Part shown: piece by piece, positions 54,962-64,000 of the stretch
How positions within the stretch are numbered: position 1 is the first letter of the stretch
Layout: every line of letters begins with the position of its first letter
From: Bombyx mori
Taxonomy: Eukaryota; Arthropoda; Insecta; Lepidoptera; Bombycidae
DNA: 64,000 nt
Assembly (NCBI RefSeq): GCF_030269925.1
Contig: NC_085123.1
Coordinates: 1,178,001 to 1,242,000 of the forward strand
Direction of reading: 5' to 3'
Program-made: the position numbers and the translations under genes
The notes under the pieces: generated by a model
What the model saw: the letters and a program-made list of their open reading frames with translations, nothing else
The model's database searches: none
What the model was told of the DNA's origin: nothing

Positions 54962-55097
54962 GGCTAGGTTCACACGTCATTATCTGAAATAGCCTTGAGA
55001 GGCTATCAGCATAGGTAGGGAAAAAAGTGCCATTATTCACTCGATAAGACGCGTATACTGCAAATAAACGTCCAGGACAAGCCGTGTGAACCCAGCC
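54962..55097. mobile_element. 136-bp MITE with TTA target duplication (PIF/Harbinger-like)
   Basis: The left GGCTAGGTTCACACG is mirrored by CGTGTGAACCCAGCC with one mismatch. TTA at 54959-54961 and 55098-55100. It contains a LINE-B tail fragment (AGCCTTGAGAGGCTATCAGC, GTAGGGAAAAAA) at 54984-55026. Confidence 0.8.
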
Positions 55098-55104
55098 TTA
55101 CACA

Positions 55105-55908
55105 CCTCGATACCAATTTGTTCCTAGTTGATTTCTAACGTGGCCGATAATCTATCGCGCTAAACAGATTAGTTTTGATTCAAAGTTAAATATTTATGCC
55201 ACACTTATAGGGTCGTTTGAGGCGGCAGGTGGCCAGTTCCCTCTCCCCACGACCTCCCCCCTTAAGTGCAATGGCCTCCGAACTTGGACACGACCCGTCT
55301 GTATCGATGGGGACCGATTTTCAATTCGGACGCTCGGTTATAACAGATTCGATGAAGTCTAGACGTTGAATTTTTCAACAATTTTTTTAAACGGATATTT
55401 TAGAGTACATATTTCAGTCATTAGAATACAAAAGTTTCTAACGTTTTCACGTCTAATATGTAAGCTTAAAAAACTTTTACGAATAAAACAAAGGAACATT
55501 TACATCATTTTTTTGTTTAATAATTATTTTATTTAGATATTTTAATATTAGGATAATTTTTGTAGACAAAACTCAAGGACATGAAGTTTTGGAGTAGCAA
55601 TGTCATGTAAATCATATATTTACTACCTTTCGTTGAAAAAAGACAGCTTAGAAAAACTGTTATTAGTCAAACTCAGAAGGAAAGAGATGGAATGTATACT
55701 CTTGTACCAAAACCCAAAGTTTATGAGATGCGAAATAGATTTATGTTGCTGTATCGTCGTAACAAGACATTGATTAGTCGATAGAAACTATGGAGATATG
55801 AAAATAGGCTTTAATTAATATAACGAAGAAACCAACTAGTAATAAATGGTTTTGAGAAATAAATAATAATAAGTCGTAAAAAGGTTTTCAATCCTGAAAA
55901 TATCATTT
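55105..55908. other. intron sequence; one GC-rich patch
   Basis: GC-rich at 55210-55340 (GAGGCGGCAGGTGGCCAG, CCCCACGACCTCCCCCC), otherwise AT-rich. Nothing assigned. Confidence 0.5.
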
Positions 55909-55910
55909 TT

Positions 55911-56041
55911 TAATAATAATAATAATAAATAACTGGGAACAAATCACACACGGTCATCCTGCCCCAAACGTGGGAATTGAGCCCACGACCCTCGGCACAA
56001 CAGTCAGGGCTGCTAACTATTGCACCACCGAGTCAGTCCGA
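55911..56041 (-). mobile_element. tRNA-derived SINE (not Bm1)
   Basis: On -: CGGACTGACTCGGTGGTGCA, ATAGTTAGCAGCC (box A-like), GTGGGCTCAATTCCCACG (box B-like, + coordinates about 55970-55987), then a (TTA)n end. The acceptor stem does not pair, so it is a SINE head and not a working tRNA. Confidence 0.7.
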
Positions 56042-56855
56042 ATTAATATATACCATAAAAAGACCATAGAGTGACCACACGCACACACCCTTTGTTTCAT
56101 ATTGTTCGTTCCAACGTTACGTAGAAAATATGGAAGTTCAAACATTACCACACCTTCAGGACGATGCACTTAATTAACTAAATAACTAAACAGGAAGTCA
56201 TTTTTCTGTAAACTGAATGAGTTGGTGTCATGAAAGCTTTGGCAGTATGTTTTTTTGTTTTGTTTATTTGAGTGCCGTAGATATTATTATTATGCGTAAA
56301 TTTGTACGTCATGAAATGTACTCTCAAAATAATGTCCTAATATTATTTCTCTAGTGAAAGTCTTACACCCATATCTTAGACACTTTCTGAAATTATCCTG
56401 TACTCTTACTCCGGGGATGCCCCGAGCACTCCTCGAAATTTTACTCGAGTTTGGTGTTTTTAGTCGACCATTACAATATTCCTCAACTCTACTCGAGTGA
56501 GGTAAAGTCGAGGTATTGCGTCACCATGACGTCATCAGTTCGAGGAAAATTTGAATAAGCTAGCATCAAATCCATAGAGTTCTTTAGTCTATAGTCATTG
56601 TATAGTGTTAAAGTCAAGCTGACATTGTCTGTTTGATATGCACATGCATTGAAAAAATAAATAAAAATAAAATAAAAATTATTAATAAATTAAAACAACC
56701 GACACACACAACCACATGATCCAAATGAAAGCTATAAACTAAAGATTAGATAAAGAAAGAAAAAAATAAAATAAATAAATAAAAATAAATTAAAAATAAA
56801 AATAAATAAAGATATTCTATGTAGACACAAAAGCATATCATGCACGAACATTTTT
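56042..56855. other. intron sequence with A-rich low complexity
   Basis: (AAAT)n-like tracts at 56655-56690 and 56760-56812. A GC-richer patch at 56400-56530 contains repeated CTCGAG and CCTCGA motifs in both orientations. Confidence 0.55.
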
Positions 56856-57115
56856 TTTTGGTTTTCCTACCTATGCTGATAACTTTGAGAGGCTACATCA
56901 GCTTCTCCTTGACGTATAGGTGAGCTCACGGAGGCTTGCCCTAACAAGAGCAGTGCTTCACAGAATCTACCACCGGATCGGAAACGCGACCCACTGAGAA
57001 GATCCGGCGAGAAACTCAGTTGGCTATGTCTATGGGTTAATTCACTCGTCGAGCCCTTGGTCGCAAGCGACGGGTTGACCGGTGCTTGTGGTACCTAAAA
57101 GCACCGTTAATGGAA
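56856..57115 (-). mobile_element. LINE-B 3' region
   Basis: CCTACCTATGCTGATAACTT, CACCGGATCGGAAACGCGAC, GCGAGAAACTCAGTTGGCTA, GGTCGCAAGCGACGGGTTG, GTACCTAAAAGCACCGTTAA. Confidence 0.8.
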
Positions 57116-57729
57116 CGAACCTTAAAATTACCTGTTGCGTAAGATCTCAGAGCAATCAGCACTTGTAATATCGATGTTAAAGGTAGTCCACGATTGTTTT
57201 CATTAATGTTTTTAATCAACGAAAGTGCAGAATATGTACAACTGAATCTTTGCTAAGTTCTAAGGTTTTAGTTTTACAGTACAGTTTTTATATACCTACA
57301 AATATGACTATAAAAGGATTGTCAATGTAATAATTTTCATATCGCCCAGGATTACATCAGATTTCACGTGTATGCTTCACAAATACCACACCTCTAATTC
57401 GTTAAAGATATCGTATGTAATTATTTTCTATTGAATGATTACATCATCAAATGATATAATATTATTATTAACGTTGCTTACTGGTCGGATTATGACAGCA
57501 ACGTGTGTACGTGCGAGCCGAATAAACAGACCAGGGGCCTTGGGTACGAGCTTCCACAGTAGGTACGACATATTTTCATCACTGACGAATCACTAATGTA
57601 AATATAACCAACGTGCCAAGAAAAGCGAAATCGGACGTTATATTATGGGTTTTCGATTGGTTTTAATCTTATTTATCGTAAGCCAATCTTAGCTGATGAT
57701 AAATAAGATAAGTCCAATAAAACTAAATT

Positions 57730-58015
57730 TCCTTCCGGCGAGGAAATTACTCCTAGAGCGCTTTGTCGTTTAGGGCAAAGCAGAAGATACCAGACCGCAT
57801 GGAAGGTTGCCCATGCGATGAACCGACCAAGTCAAGTCGGCGGTTGGCGGTTGTTTCCATGAGTGTACTAGACTGACAACAAACCGGAAGAAGTGGCGAT
57901 TGCTCGTGAGACACATAACATCTGCCCACAGCAATGATACTGAATGACGAACACGACCGCTCTGACAAGAGTGATACGACAAAGAAAAAGATAGGCAGAT
58001 AAGATCGCCAAATAA
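57730..58015. other. unassigned segment with overlapping open frames on minus
   Basis: Two or three - frames stay open for 60-95 codons, but the GC-balanced sequence explains this and none matches a family. It is possibly a decayed mobile-element body. Confidence 0.2.
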
Positions 58016-58059
58016 ATGAGGGGTGTCCAGTTTGAGACAAAAAAATTAAGTCTTAATTC

Positions 58060-58160
58060 TACTGGTACTAGTCGTCGTGGTCTAAAGGTTAAGATGCCTC
58101 GTGTATACGTATCGGGTTGTGCGACTGTACTGGTGTTCAAATCTCGCACCCAGTACCAAT
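58060..58160 (+). mobile_element. Bm1-type tRNA-like head
   Basis: TAGTCGTCGTGGTCTAAAGG, TTAAGATGCCTCG, GGTGTTCAAATCTCGCACCC (box B-like). Only the head is present; LINE-B tail sequence follows a few bases later. Confidence 0.75.
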
Positions 58161-58167
58161 CTTTATA

Positions 58168-58288
58168 TATGCTCTTGCAGGGGCTAGTGTTAGCAACGTC
58201 GTCAGGTTTGAGCCCCGTGAGCTTACCTACTGTCTCGGCGAATCTAGAATAACCCCTCGAGGTCGCTAGAATAGGTAGGAGAAAAAAA
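58168..58288 (+). mobile_element. LINE-B terminal tail
   Basis: GCTCTTGCAGGGGCTAGTGT, TAGCAACGTCGTCAGGTTTG, AGCCCCGTGAGC, ending GTAGGAGAAAAAAAAA. It is joined to a tRNA-like head at 58060-58160. Confidence 0.8.
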
Positions 58289-58794
58289 AACCATCAGCAC
58301 TTGAAAGAAGATCTAGGACCGATATTTAATCACTGTCCACAACAATCGAATCTGTATATTAGTTCGGTACGTACCACAGAAGCTGACTCATCGCAAAACT
58401 ATAAAGATAGTGAGTGCATCACCAGCGGATGTCGAACCCGATACTGTGGAGCCTGCATCCTGATAAGTCAACGACCGGCCACAAATGAGTACCCACTCTA
58501 TGCTCGAATTATCTACTGTTAATTTGAAACTATTTTTTGGTACAGAGATAAGACGGTGCTTCCTTTGATAATGAAGCGCTTTTAATATATCTAGTTGGAA
58601 GTTTCAACTTTTTAGGATTAATTCAGCTTAGTAGATTGGGAGGACCTTAGTCCATTTAAGTCATTGAATCAGATTTCAAACTAAAATCCTCGTTTCACGG
58701 GACAATTGTGTCGTCTGAGATTTTCAAACGACTGGATAAATTAGTATGAAACTACACTACGATTCATCAGATCGAGTCAGATTGGATTAGCCTA

Positions 58795-58885
58795 AAAGAT
58801 ACGACAGCCGATGCAATCGTACTAAGCGAAACTGTGTTCGAATCCCGCAGGCGGGTACGGATTTTTTTAATGAAATAAGTACTTA
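58795..58885 (+). mobile_element. Bm1 head fragment
   Basis: GTGTTCGAATCCCGCAGGCG, GGTACGG, TTTAATGAAATAAGTACTTA. It covers the box B and the sequence just after it, and stops before the Bm1 body. Confidence 0.75.
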
Positions 58886-59227
58886 ACAAGAGCAGACCAA
58901 CAGACCTCTATCATTCATCGTTACAGATATCTCAAGATGAGTGTCGTCATTGAGGCTCTCTGACTCTGCGGTGCCCTTGTGAGATCATCTGTTAATCTAT
59001 ACTTATAAACATCTAGAGGATGCAAACAGATCCGTGGTAGGATGTTTCCTTTGTATATCTTGCTTATTTCTTATTGTTACTGAGGACACTGCATTCCGAA
59101 TCAGTGATAAAGTCTGACTATACGAAAAAGCTAGTAAGGGGAATCTATTTAAAAAGTTTTATATTATAAACTGTATGTTTTTGTCACCGTCGTGAGGTAG
59201 TCACGTTGGAGTCAGAGTTGAAACGTT

Positions 59228-59317
59228 TGCCTACGTTTGCCGCTAGGGGCGCTGTTCCAACTGTATACAAATTTAAGTTAACTTTTACGCTATCGAGAAC
59301 ATTAAAAAACTCGCACT
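59228..59317 (+). repeat. REP-D copy 4
   Basis: TTTGCCTACGTTTGCCGCTA, GGGGCGCTGTTCCAACTGTA, ACTTTTACGCTATCGAGAAC, AAAAAACTCGCACTAACCAC. The most complete copy. Confidence 0.8.
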
Positions 59318-59439
59318 AACCACACTGGCCACGTGATAACCATAATGCGAACTACTGACTTTGATGTAATGTCTCCAGCTAGGCGGCAGTGGCCCGGTCT
59401 TGATGGAAACCGCATAACTTCACGTGGATGATGAGTGAC

Positions 59440-59790
59440 CTTGTCTGTCCCATTCTCGATCCTGCGGAAAGAATAGAAAGCAGTCGACGTCGCCCCAAAC
59501 ACGTCATCTCGGATCCTCCCGATCCACTAACGGTGCTTTTAGGTACCTCCGTCGCTTGCGACGAAAGGCTCGACGAGTAAATTAACCCTCAGACACAGCC
59601 CACTGAGTTTCTCGCCGGATCTTCTCCGTGGGTCGCGTTTCCGATCCGGTGGTAGATTCTGAGAAGCACGGCTCTTGCTAGGGTTCGTGTTAGCAACGTC
59701 GTCAGGTTTGAGCCCCGTGAGCTCACCTACTAGTTAAGGTTACGCTGAAATAGCCTCTCAAGGCTACCAGATTAGGTAGGAAAAACAAAA
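59440..59790 (+). mobile_element. LINE-B 3' region with complete tail
   Basis: CAGTCGACGTCGCCCCAAAC, GGATCCTCCCGATCCACTAA, TCGCTTGCGACGAAAGGCTC, GAGTTTCTCGCCGGATCTTC, GCTCTTGCTAGGGTTCGTGT, CTGAAATAGCCTCTCAAGGC, GTAGGAAAAACAAAAA. Confidence 0.82.
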
Positions 59791-59794
59791 ACTG

Positions 59795-60350
59795 TCCATC
59801 AACTGTGATTAAAAAGTCACACAAGCGCATCACAACTAAAGTATTACGTCGCGTGTGTTCCATCGCAGAAATTGCCACATCTAAAAATTCATAAAGATCA
59901 TTATTACATAATCTAACGAATCAATTCACTTTAAATTCATCTCGTATCAACAGATCGAATGCGAACTATTATTGTAAATCAGCGTTCGTCTTCATACACA
60001 AACACGATCGATCAACATAAATCATGACGTTTTTGTTTGTTATGCCGTTTCGGATGAAGCGTGGGCGGCATTGTTGTATCGAGCACGATGCTCCGAAGCG
60101 TATATGTGTATTTTGTTTTGGTGTAGTCTAGAAAATGGAATTCGTGAAAATGTTCCACAGGGTGCTTACGTCATAGACACGTGAGCGTTGAACTGAGCTG
60201 ACATACCGAAATGTAAATGCTAGAATATCTTAGGACGTGTGATCCTTTAAAATTAATAGTGATAGTCGGCCTAACTCCACTGTCAACATTGCTAAATTTA
60301 TAAAAAAAAAAACATTTAGTTGTTGAAACGACTTGGGATCCTACATTTAC
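59795..60350. other. intron sequence without recognised features
   Basis: Nothing supported. Confidence 0.5.
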
Positions 60351-60351
60351 C

Positions 60352-60502
60352 CCCTACGGTGTTTCCTGAGCGCTTCCTGAGTACTTAACGGTAGGCAGCG
60401 GCTTGGCTCTGCTCCTGGCATTGCTGACGTCTATGAGCGACAGTAACCACTCACCATTAGGTGGGCCGTATGCTCCTCTGCCTACAAGGGCAATAAAAAA
60501 AA
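60352..60502 (+). mobile_element. LINE-A 3' tail
   Basis: GGTGTTTCCTGAGCGCTTCC, GGTAGGCAGCGGCTTGGCTC, CACTCACCATTAGGTGGGCC, GGGCAATAAAAAAAAG. A 65-aa-scale overlap with a - frame is fortuitous. Confidence 0.88.
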
Positions 60503-60878
60503 GTAATGGTGTGGCAGCAAAAACTTTTCTTAAAGTACTCACTAAAATAAGTTCCATCATAATTGGATGAATAGTTAAATGTATAGAGGACCGACACACA
60601 AAGAAAAAATTATAATACATAACATAATATGATAGAAGATTATGAACCTAAAAGGATTATTAATAAGAACGTGATTTTTTGTTGACCTATATGAAGTGAA
60701 ATACCTATTTAATGTTCTTTCTATCTTGAGACATGCCAATGAAGCATCAATTTCGTTGAAATCATATATTTTACCATTCAAATCGAAGCGCATAGTTTGC
60801 TTATCATTAGACCTTAAAATGGAGTTTGAGAAGATTTATGCAAGAAAATTTGTATGCGACATAAAGATACTGTCAAAC

Positions 60879-61135
60879 GGCTGTCTGGTGTAGTGGTAAG
60901 TGACATAGTCACTACACAAGGGGGTCGCGGGTTCGAATCCCGCCAAGGGAAGATATAAGTATGATAAATATAAATTTCTTTTCCAGGGTTATGGATGTAT
61001 ATTAAATATGTATGTGTATAATAAAAATCTTACATTTATTTCCGTTTTCTGGTACCTGTAACACAAGTTCTTTACGAACTTATCAGGTGACAAGTTAACG
61101 TGGCGTGATTGTTAGTAAAATTTAAGTAAGTTTAA
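60879..61135 (+). mobile_element. tRNA-derived SINE (not Bm1)
   Basis: Box A-like TGGTGTAGTGGTAAGTG (60886-60902) and box B GGGTTCGAATCCCGC (about 60929-60943). A lepidopteran-type body follows (TTCCAGGGTTATGGATGTA, CTGGTACCTGTAACACAAGT, TAACGTGGCGTGATTG). The 5' and 3' ends of the tRNA-like part do not pair as an acceptor stem, so it is not a working tRNA gene. Confidence 0.8.
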
Positions 61136-61284
61136 GTACTGTTACTAATAACGGAAGTTGTCCAAGGAGCTCAGCATCATTCCCATCTCTTCTGATTGAC
61201 GACCGCACTGAAGATCCACTAGACGCAAATTAGCAATAGAGCTAATATTACCAACACGACTGAAAAATGTCGTCGTCATTAATA

Positions 61285-61542
61285 TCGACGCTTGAAAGGC
61301 AAACGTGACTAAGCGCCAATGCGTGAACTTTACAGTAGATTAATTTAAAGTTGAAATACCTGAAAACAAAATTTATTTTAACGAATCTAGTTGTAGTAGA
61401 ATCTAGCTAGTAGCTGTAGGATTGAAATGATGTTAATAGACCTAGAAATATTTTTTTTTTGCGCATCGAATATGGTTATTGCCTATCATTTATGTACTGA
61501 ACAGTAATTGTCGCTTAGTCACGTTTGCCTTTCAAGCGTCGA
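61285..61542. mobile_element. 258-bp MITE with perfect 31-bp TIRs and TA target duplication
   Basis: Left end TCGACGCTTGAAAGGCAAAC; the right end is its exact reverse complement over 31 bp. TA at 61283-61284 and 61543-61544. The interior is AT-rich and noncoding. Confidence 0.9.
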
Positions 61543-61559
61543 TATGTTTGAATTCTATA

Positions 61560-62590
61560 AGTAACCCAAACAAACATCACCAATTATAACAGAACATTAC
61601 AATTGACCATATATGGTACGGTTCACAAGTCACGTATTTTGTTTGAGCGCTTGTTTCTCCATAAAAGTGTGTATGTCGGTTCTGACTCACGCGTTCTTAG
61701 AATTGTTCTCGATCAATTTTAAACTTTATCGTGTTGTAGTAAGGGTCATAATTTAATTATTATTTTTTTGCATAATATTGAAGTTTATGTGGGCGATAGA
61801 TAAGGGTTGCCTCGAAGGCTGTAACCTCGTTTTTTAATTACTTTACATAAATTTATTAATCGAGTTGTTTTTATTTAAAAAAAAAAAGGTAGAAGGAAAA
61901 GAAATGTAATAAAAAAGCGTCTTCTTGCGATTCGGCTGGCAACATTAATCTAAATTTCTTTTGAAACTCTGCAAGTAGGTATAAAATATACTTGCCATTT
62001 GATGAACATTACGATAAAAGAGATTTTTTTAGAATTGAGGCTTCAGGTTTCAATTACTTGGGCTGTTGCGTATCTCTACCCAATGTCCTATTTGCAAAGG
62101 CTGCTATCCATCATCCATCACATAGCTTCTCTGAGCACCGAACTATGCTTTGATTAAACGGCTACCCTACAATTTTGTTGTAAACCAAAGTACTTCCTTA
62201 GTAATGACCCCAGTAATTATGCTTGCGATAATTATGCGGGCATCTTTTTAACGCGACGATATTGTTGTTGTTTCGTGATCATGTATTTCCAATTCTGTTT
62301 TGTAGTAAAATCCTGATAGGACGACATGAAAATTATACAGTTTCTTGATAAGTTGCAGGTGTGGTGCCAAATTTTCTTGACTCCACTTTAAAGTCTGTAT
62401 CGTTTGATTTTTCATATGTCCGACGAAGGTCCAACTGCTAACATGTAATTTTGGTTTGTGCTATACAATTCGGCAATATAGAATTCAATTGAAAGAATTT
62501 AACCGATGTCCTCGATCGGCCTTGCCTTCCGTTTGTACAGATGTGAAGTCTCACACTGGCGCCACGAGTCGAGCGTCTAAAGGAAAATAT
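61560..62590. other. intron sequence without recognised features
   Basis: Nothing supported. Confidence 0.5.
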
Positions 62591-62593
62591 GCC

Positions 62594-62636
62594 CAGTAAC
62601 CTCGAGGTTACTGTTTTATAGTCGACTATAAAACAG
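62594..62636. other. two overlapping perfect palindromes
   Basis: CAGTAACCTCGAGGTTACTG (62594-62613) overlaps by CTG a 26-bp palindrome (62611-62636) whose core is TTTTATAGTCGACTATAAAA. Neither has a spacer. Confidence 0.97.
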
Positions 62637-62754
62637 CATAAGAATAATTATAAAATAATTTAATACTCATCAACTTATATGAACGATTATTGCTACGAGC
62701 AATGAAAGCCTTCCTTCGGTATTTCTCTCCTGCTGTGACATGGCCTTTTTTCTT

Positions 62755-62926
62755 TTTTTTAGTGCTTTTGCAGGCAGACGAGCATACAGCCCACCTGATG
62801 GTAAGCGGTTACCGTCGCTTATGGACGTCAGCAATGTCAGGGGTACAGCCAAGTCGCTGCCTACCATTGTGTATTCTCCGCAAGCCTCGTTTGCAGAAGG
62901 ACATGTCATAGCGCTCGTGAAACGAT
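62755..62926 (-). mobile_element. LINE-A ORF2 end and 3' tail
   Basis: T-tract, GCAGGCAGACGAGCATACAG, CCACCTGATGGTAAGCGG, GGACGTCAGCAATGTCAGGG, ending in GGACATGTCATAGCGCTCG. On - it reads ERYDMSFCKRGLRRIHNGRQ and RLGCTPDIADVHKRR, a diverged LINE-A end. Confidence 0.85.
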
Positions 62927-62929
62927 CTT

Positions 62930-63005
62930 TTTTCCCCTCCGGGCGGAAAGTTGCAACTTTCGTCCCGCTGCGCTAAATAAAGGCTCTGCTTTCCGCCTTT
63001 GTCGG
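62930..63005. other. GC-rich segment with a perfect 16-bp palindrome
   Basis: GAAAGTTGCAACTTTC at 62946-62961, set in GGGCG...CGTCCC, follows the LINE-A fragment directly. Confidence 0.7.
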
Positions 63006-63411
63006 ACAAAAAAAATAGTATACAGCCCTTGGGAAGGAAAATAAGAAAAGCCTCAGATCACATGTAATTGTTGGCCGATATATTTTACAAATGACACTTA
63101 AGGGGTAGGTGTGGCGATAGAAATCGACTTCATTCATTATCATTGAATAAATTAGGAGATAATTGATTTACCGTGAGCTCGAGCTAGGATGTTCCGCGCT
63201 CTACGGTAAATTTAATGTGCGCTCGCTTCGTTTGTCTGTTAAAATTGTAACTTCGTGACGGTCTTATTGGTAGTTCAGTTCAACGAAAGTATTTGACATA
63301 AATAATGTCATCAACGTGGCTCGGATTAATTCTAACAACTCTACTACCGCTGTGTTCCATAATAGCAGTGTGAGTGATGTTGATACAGAGATAAGCACAT
63401 CCTGATGTTTT

Positions 63412-63557
63412 TTTTATTTTTTTTATTGCTTAGGTGGCTGGACGAGCTCACAGCCCACCTGGTGTTAAGTGGTTACTGGAGCCCATAGACATGTACAACG
63501 TAAATGCGCCACCCACCTTGAGATTATAAGTTCTAAGGTCTCAAGTATAGTTATAGT
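63412..63557 (-). mobile_element. Bm1 SINE 3' fragment
   Basis: T-tract, ATTGCTTAGGTGGCTGGACG, AGCTCACAGCCCACCTGGTG, CCACCTTGAGATTATAAGTT, GGTCTCAAGTATAG. Confidence 0.92.
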
Positions 63558-63884
63558 TATGTGGTAGAATGAGTACGATTAAATGATGGTCTTAATCAAA
63601 CTAGTATTTATATAATGCCGTAATAATAAGTATATGTGCTTGTCTGTCGGTACCACCAAGATAATTAGAATATTCGCTAAATTCTAAAATTTTTAGATCA
63701 ATTAAAATATTTATCACTTGAATACGTATATGTACATAAGTTAGAGTTTGAAATGAACGCGATAATAATTCAGTGAATTAGGAATTAAACTTGTTCTTAG
63801 TACACTAAACAGTCGTTTTTATTTTTCCTAGAAATTACTTGTATAAAATATTTTTTATTGACTTTATTTTATTGTTATAATAGT

Positions 63885-63978
63885 GTTAGTAGGAGCATTC
63901 GGCCCCTTGATTGTGAATGGTTACAGATGCTCATGGACATCAACAAGGCCAGGGCATAGCCAAGCTGCTGTGTTTCGT
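63885..63978 (-). mobile_element. old LINE-A 3' tail
   Basis: AGTAGGAGCATTCGGCCCC, TGAATGGTTACAGATGCTCA, TGGACATCAACAAGGCCAGG, CATAGCCAAGCTGCTG follow the LINE-A tail order with many changes. Confidence 0.6.
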
Positions 63979-64000
63979 TTTTGCCATTCTTAAATAAATT

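Larger units (their letters stand above)
15186..64000 (+). other. zipper first intron (open at right edge)
   Basis: It begins at the GTAAGT donor. No second zipper exon was recognised to the window end, giving a minimum of 48.8 kb if it is one intron. The contents are almost entirely mobile elements and AT-rich DNA, listed separately. A nested gene too small or too diverged to recognise cannot be excluded. Confidence 0.65.

Noticed and set aside
55960..56041. tRNA gene candidate on minus
   Set aside because: Box B-like sequence is present but the stems are poor and a TTA-repeat end follows. It is better explained as a SINE head.
57753..58149. Three overlapping minus frames of 70-95 codons
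   Set aside because: Mutually overlapping in different frames with no recognised motif, which is typical of GC-balanced noncoding DNA.
60879..60950. tRNA gene candidate with box A and box B
   Set aside because: The 5' and 3' ends do not form an acceptor stem and the sequence continues into a lepidopteran SINE body.
1..64000. CRISPR array, operon or phage-like system
   Set aside because: The window is insect nuclear DNA. The spaced repeats are dispersed SINE/LINE/Helitron copies, not regularly spaced direct repeats.

Overview
The window is lepidopteran, almost certainly domestic or wild silkworm (Bombyx). The main evidence is about seventeen copies or fragments of the tRNA-derived SINE Bm1. 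These sit alongside Helitrons with TC...CTAG ends, 3' ends of non-LTR retrotransposons, TA- and TTA-flanked MITEs and AT-rich intergenic DNA. Genes have short exons with GT-AG introns. No prokaryotic, viral or CRISPR-like architecture was seen.

Three protein-coding loci are supported. (1) A brainiac-type beta-1,3-glycosyltransferase lies on + with its coding region in one exon (1408-2397). (2) A complete seven-exon L-threonine aldolase lies on - (11908 down to 4509). I joined it exon by exon; every junction keeps frame and gives 375 aa with the PLP-lysine motif. (3) The first coding exon of non-muscle myosin II heavy chain (zipper) lies on + (14841-15185). It ends exactly at a GTAAGT donor after residue 115. 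brn and threonine aldolase are convergent (tail to tail). Threonine aldolase and zipper are divergent, with about 2.9 kb between their start codons. A possible unknown exon (151-366) and a possible last exon (about 880-958) at the left edge may belong to a further gene.

From 15186 to the right edge (about 49 kb) I find no further zipper exon and no other convincing gene. This looks like a very long zipper first intron filled with mobile elements. One GC/CpG-rich patch (22388-22660) has an ATG followed by a consensus donor on + and could be an alternative first exon. The families recognised are: Bm1 SINE; two other tRNA-like SINEs (55911-56041 and 60879-61135); LINE-A, whose ORF2 C-terminus ends in the motif EVHGRR; LINE-B, a GC-rich 3' tail containing CGTCGCTTGCGACG; decayed LINE ORFs with RT or C-terminal motifs (18372-18845, 24370-24810); Helitrons in at least five subfamilies; an orphan retroposon, RET-C (three copies); a short repeat, REP-D (four copies, three within threonine aldolase introns); and several MITEs with clear TIRs and target duplications.

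The most informative structures are nested. At 35822-37301 a Helitron carries both a retroposon with a 12-bp target duplication and a 644-bp TA-flanked TIR element. A Helitron relative at 30669-31085 supplies the uninterrupted site for both. I did not find a gene system that I would call a new biological pathway. The novelty here is in element structure, nesting and a few strong palindromes. LINE-A, LINE-B, RET-C and REP-D are my own labels, not database names.
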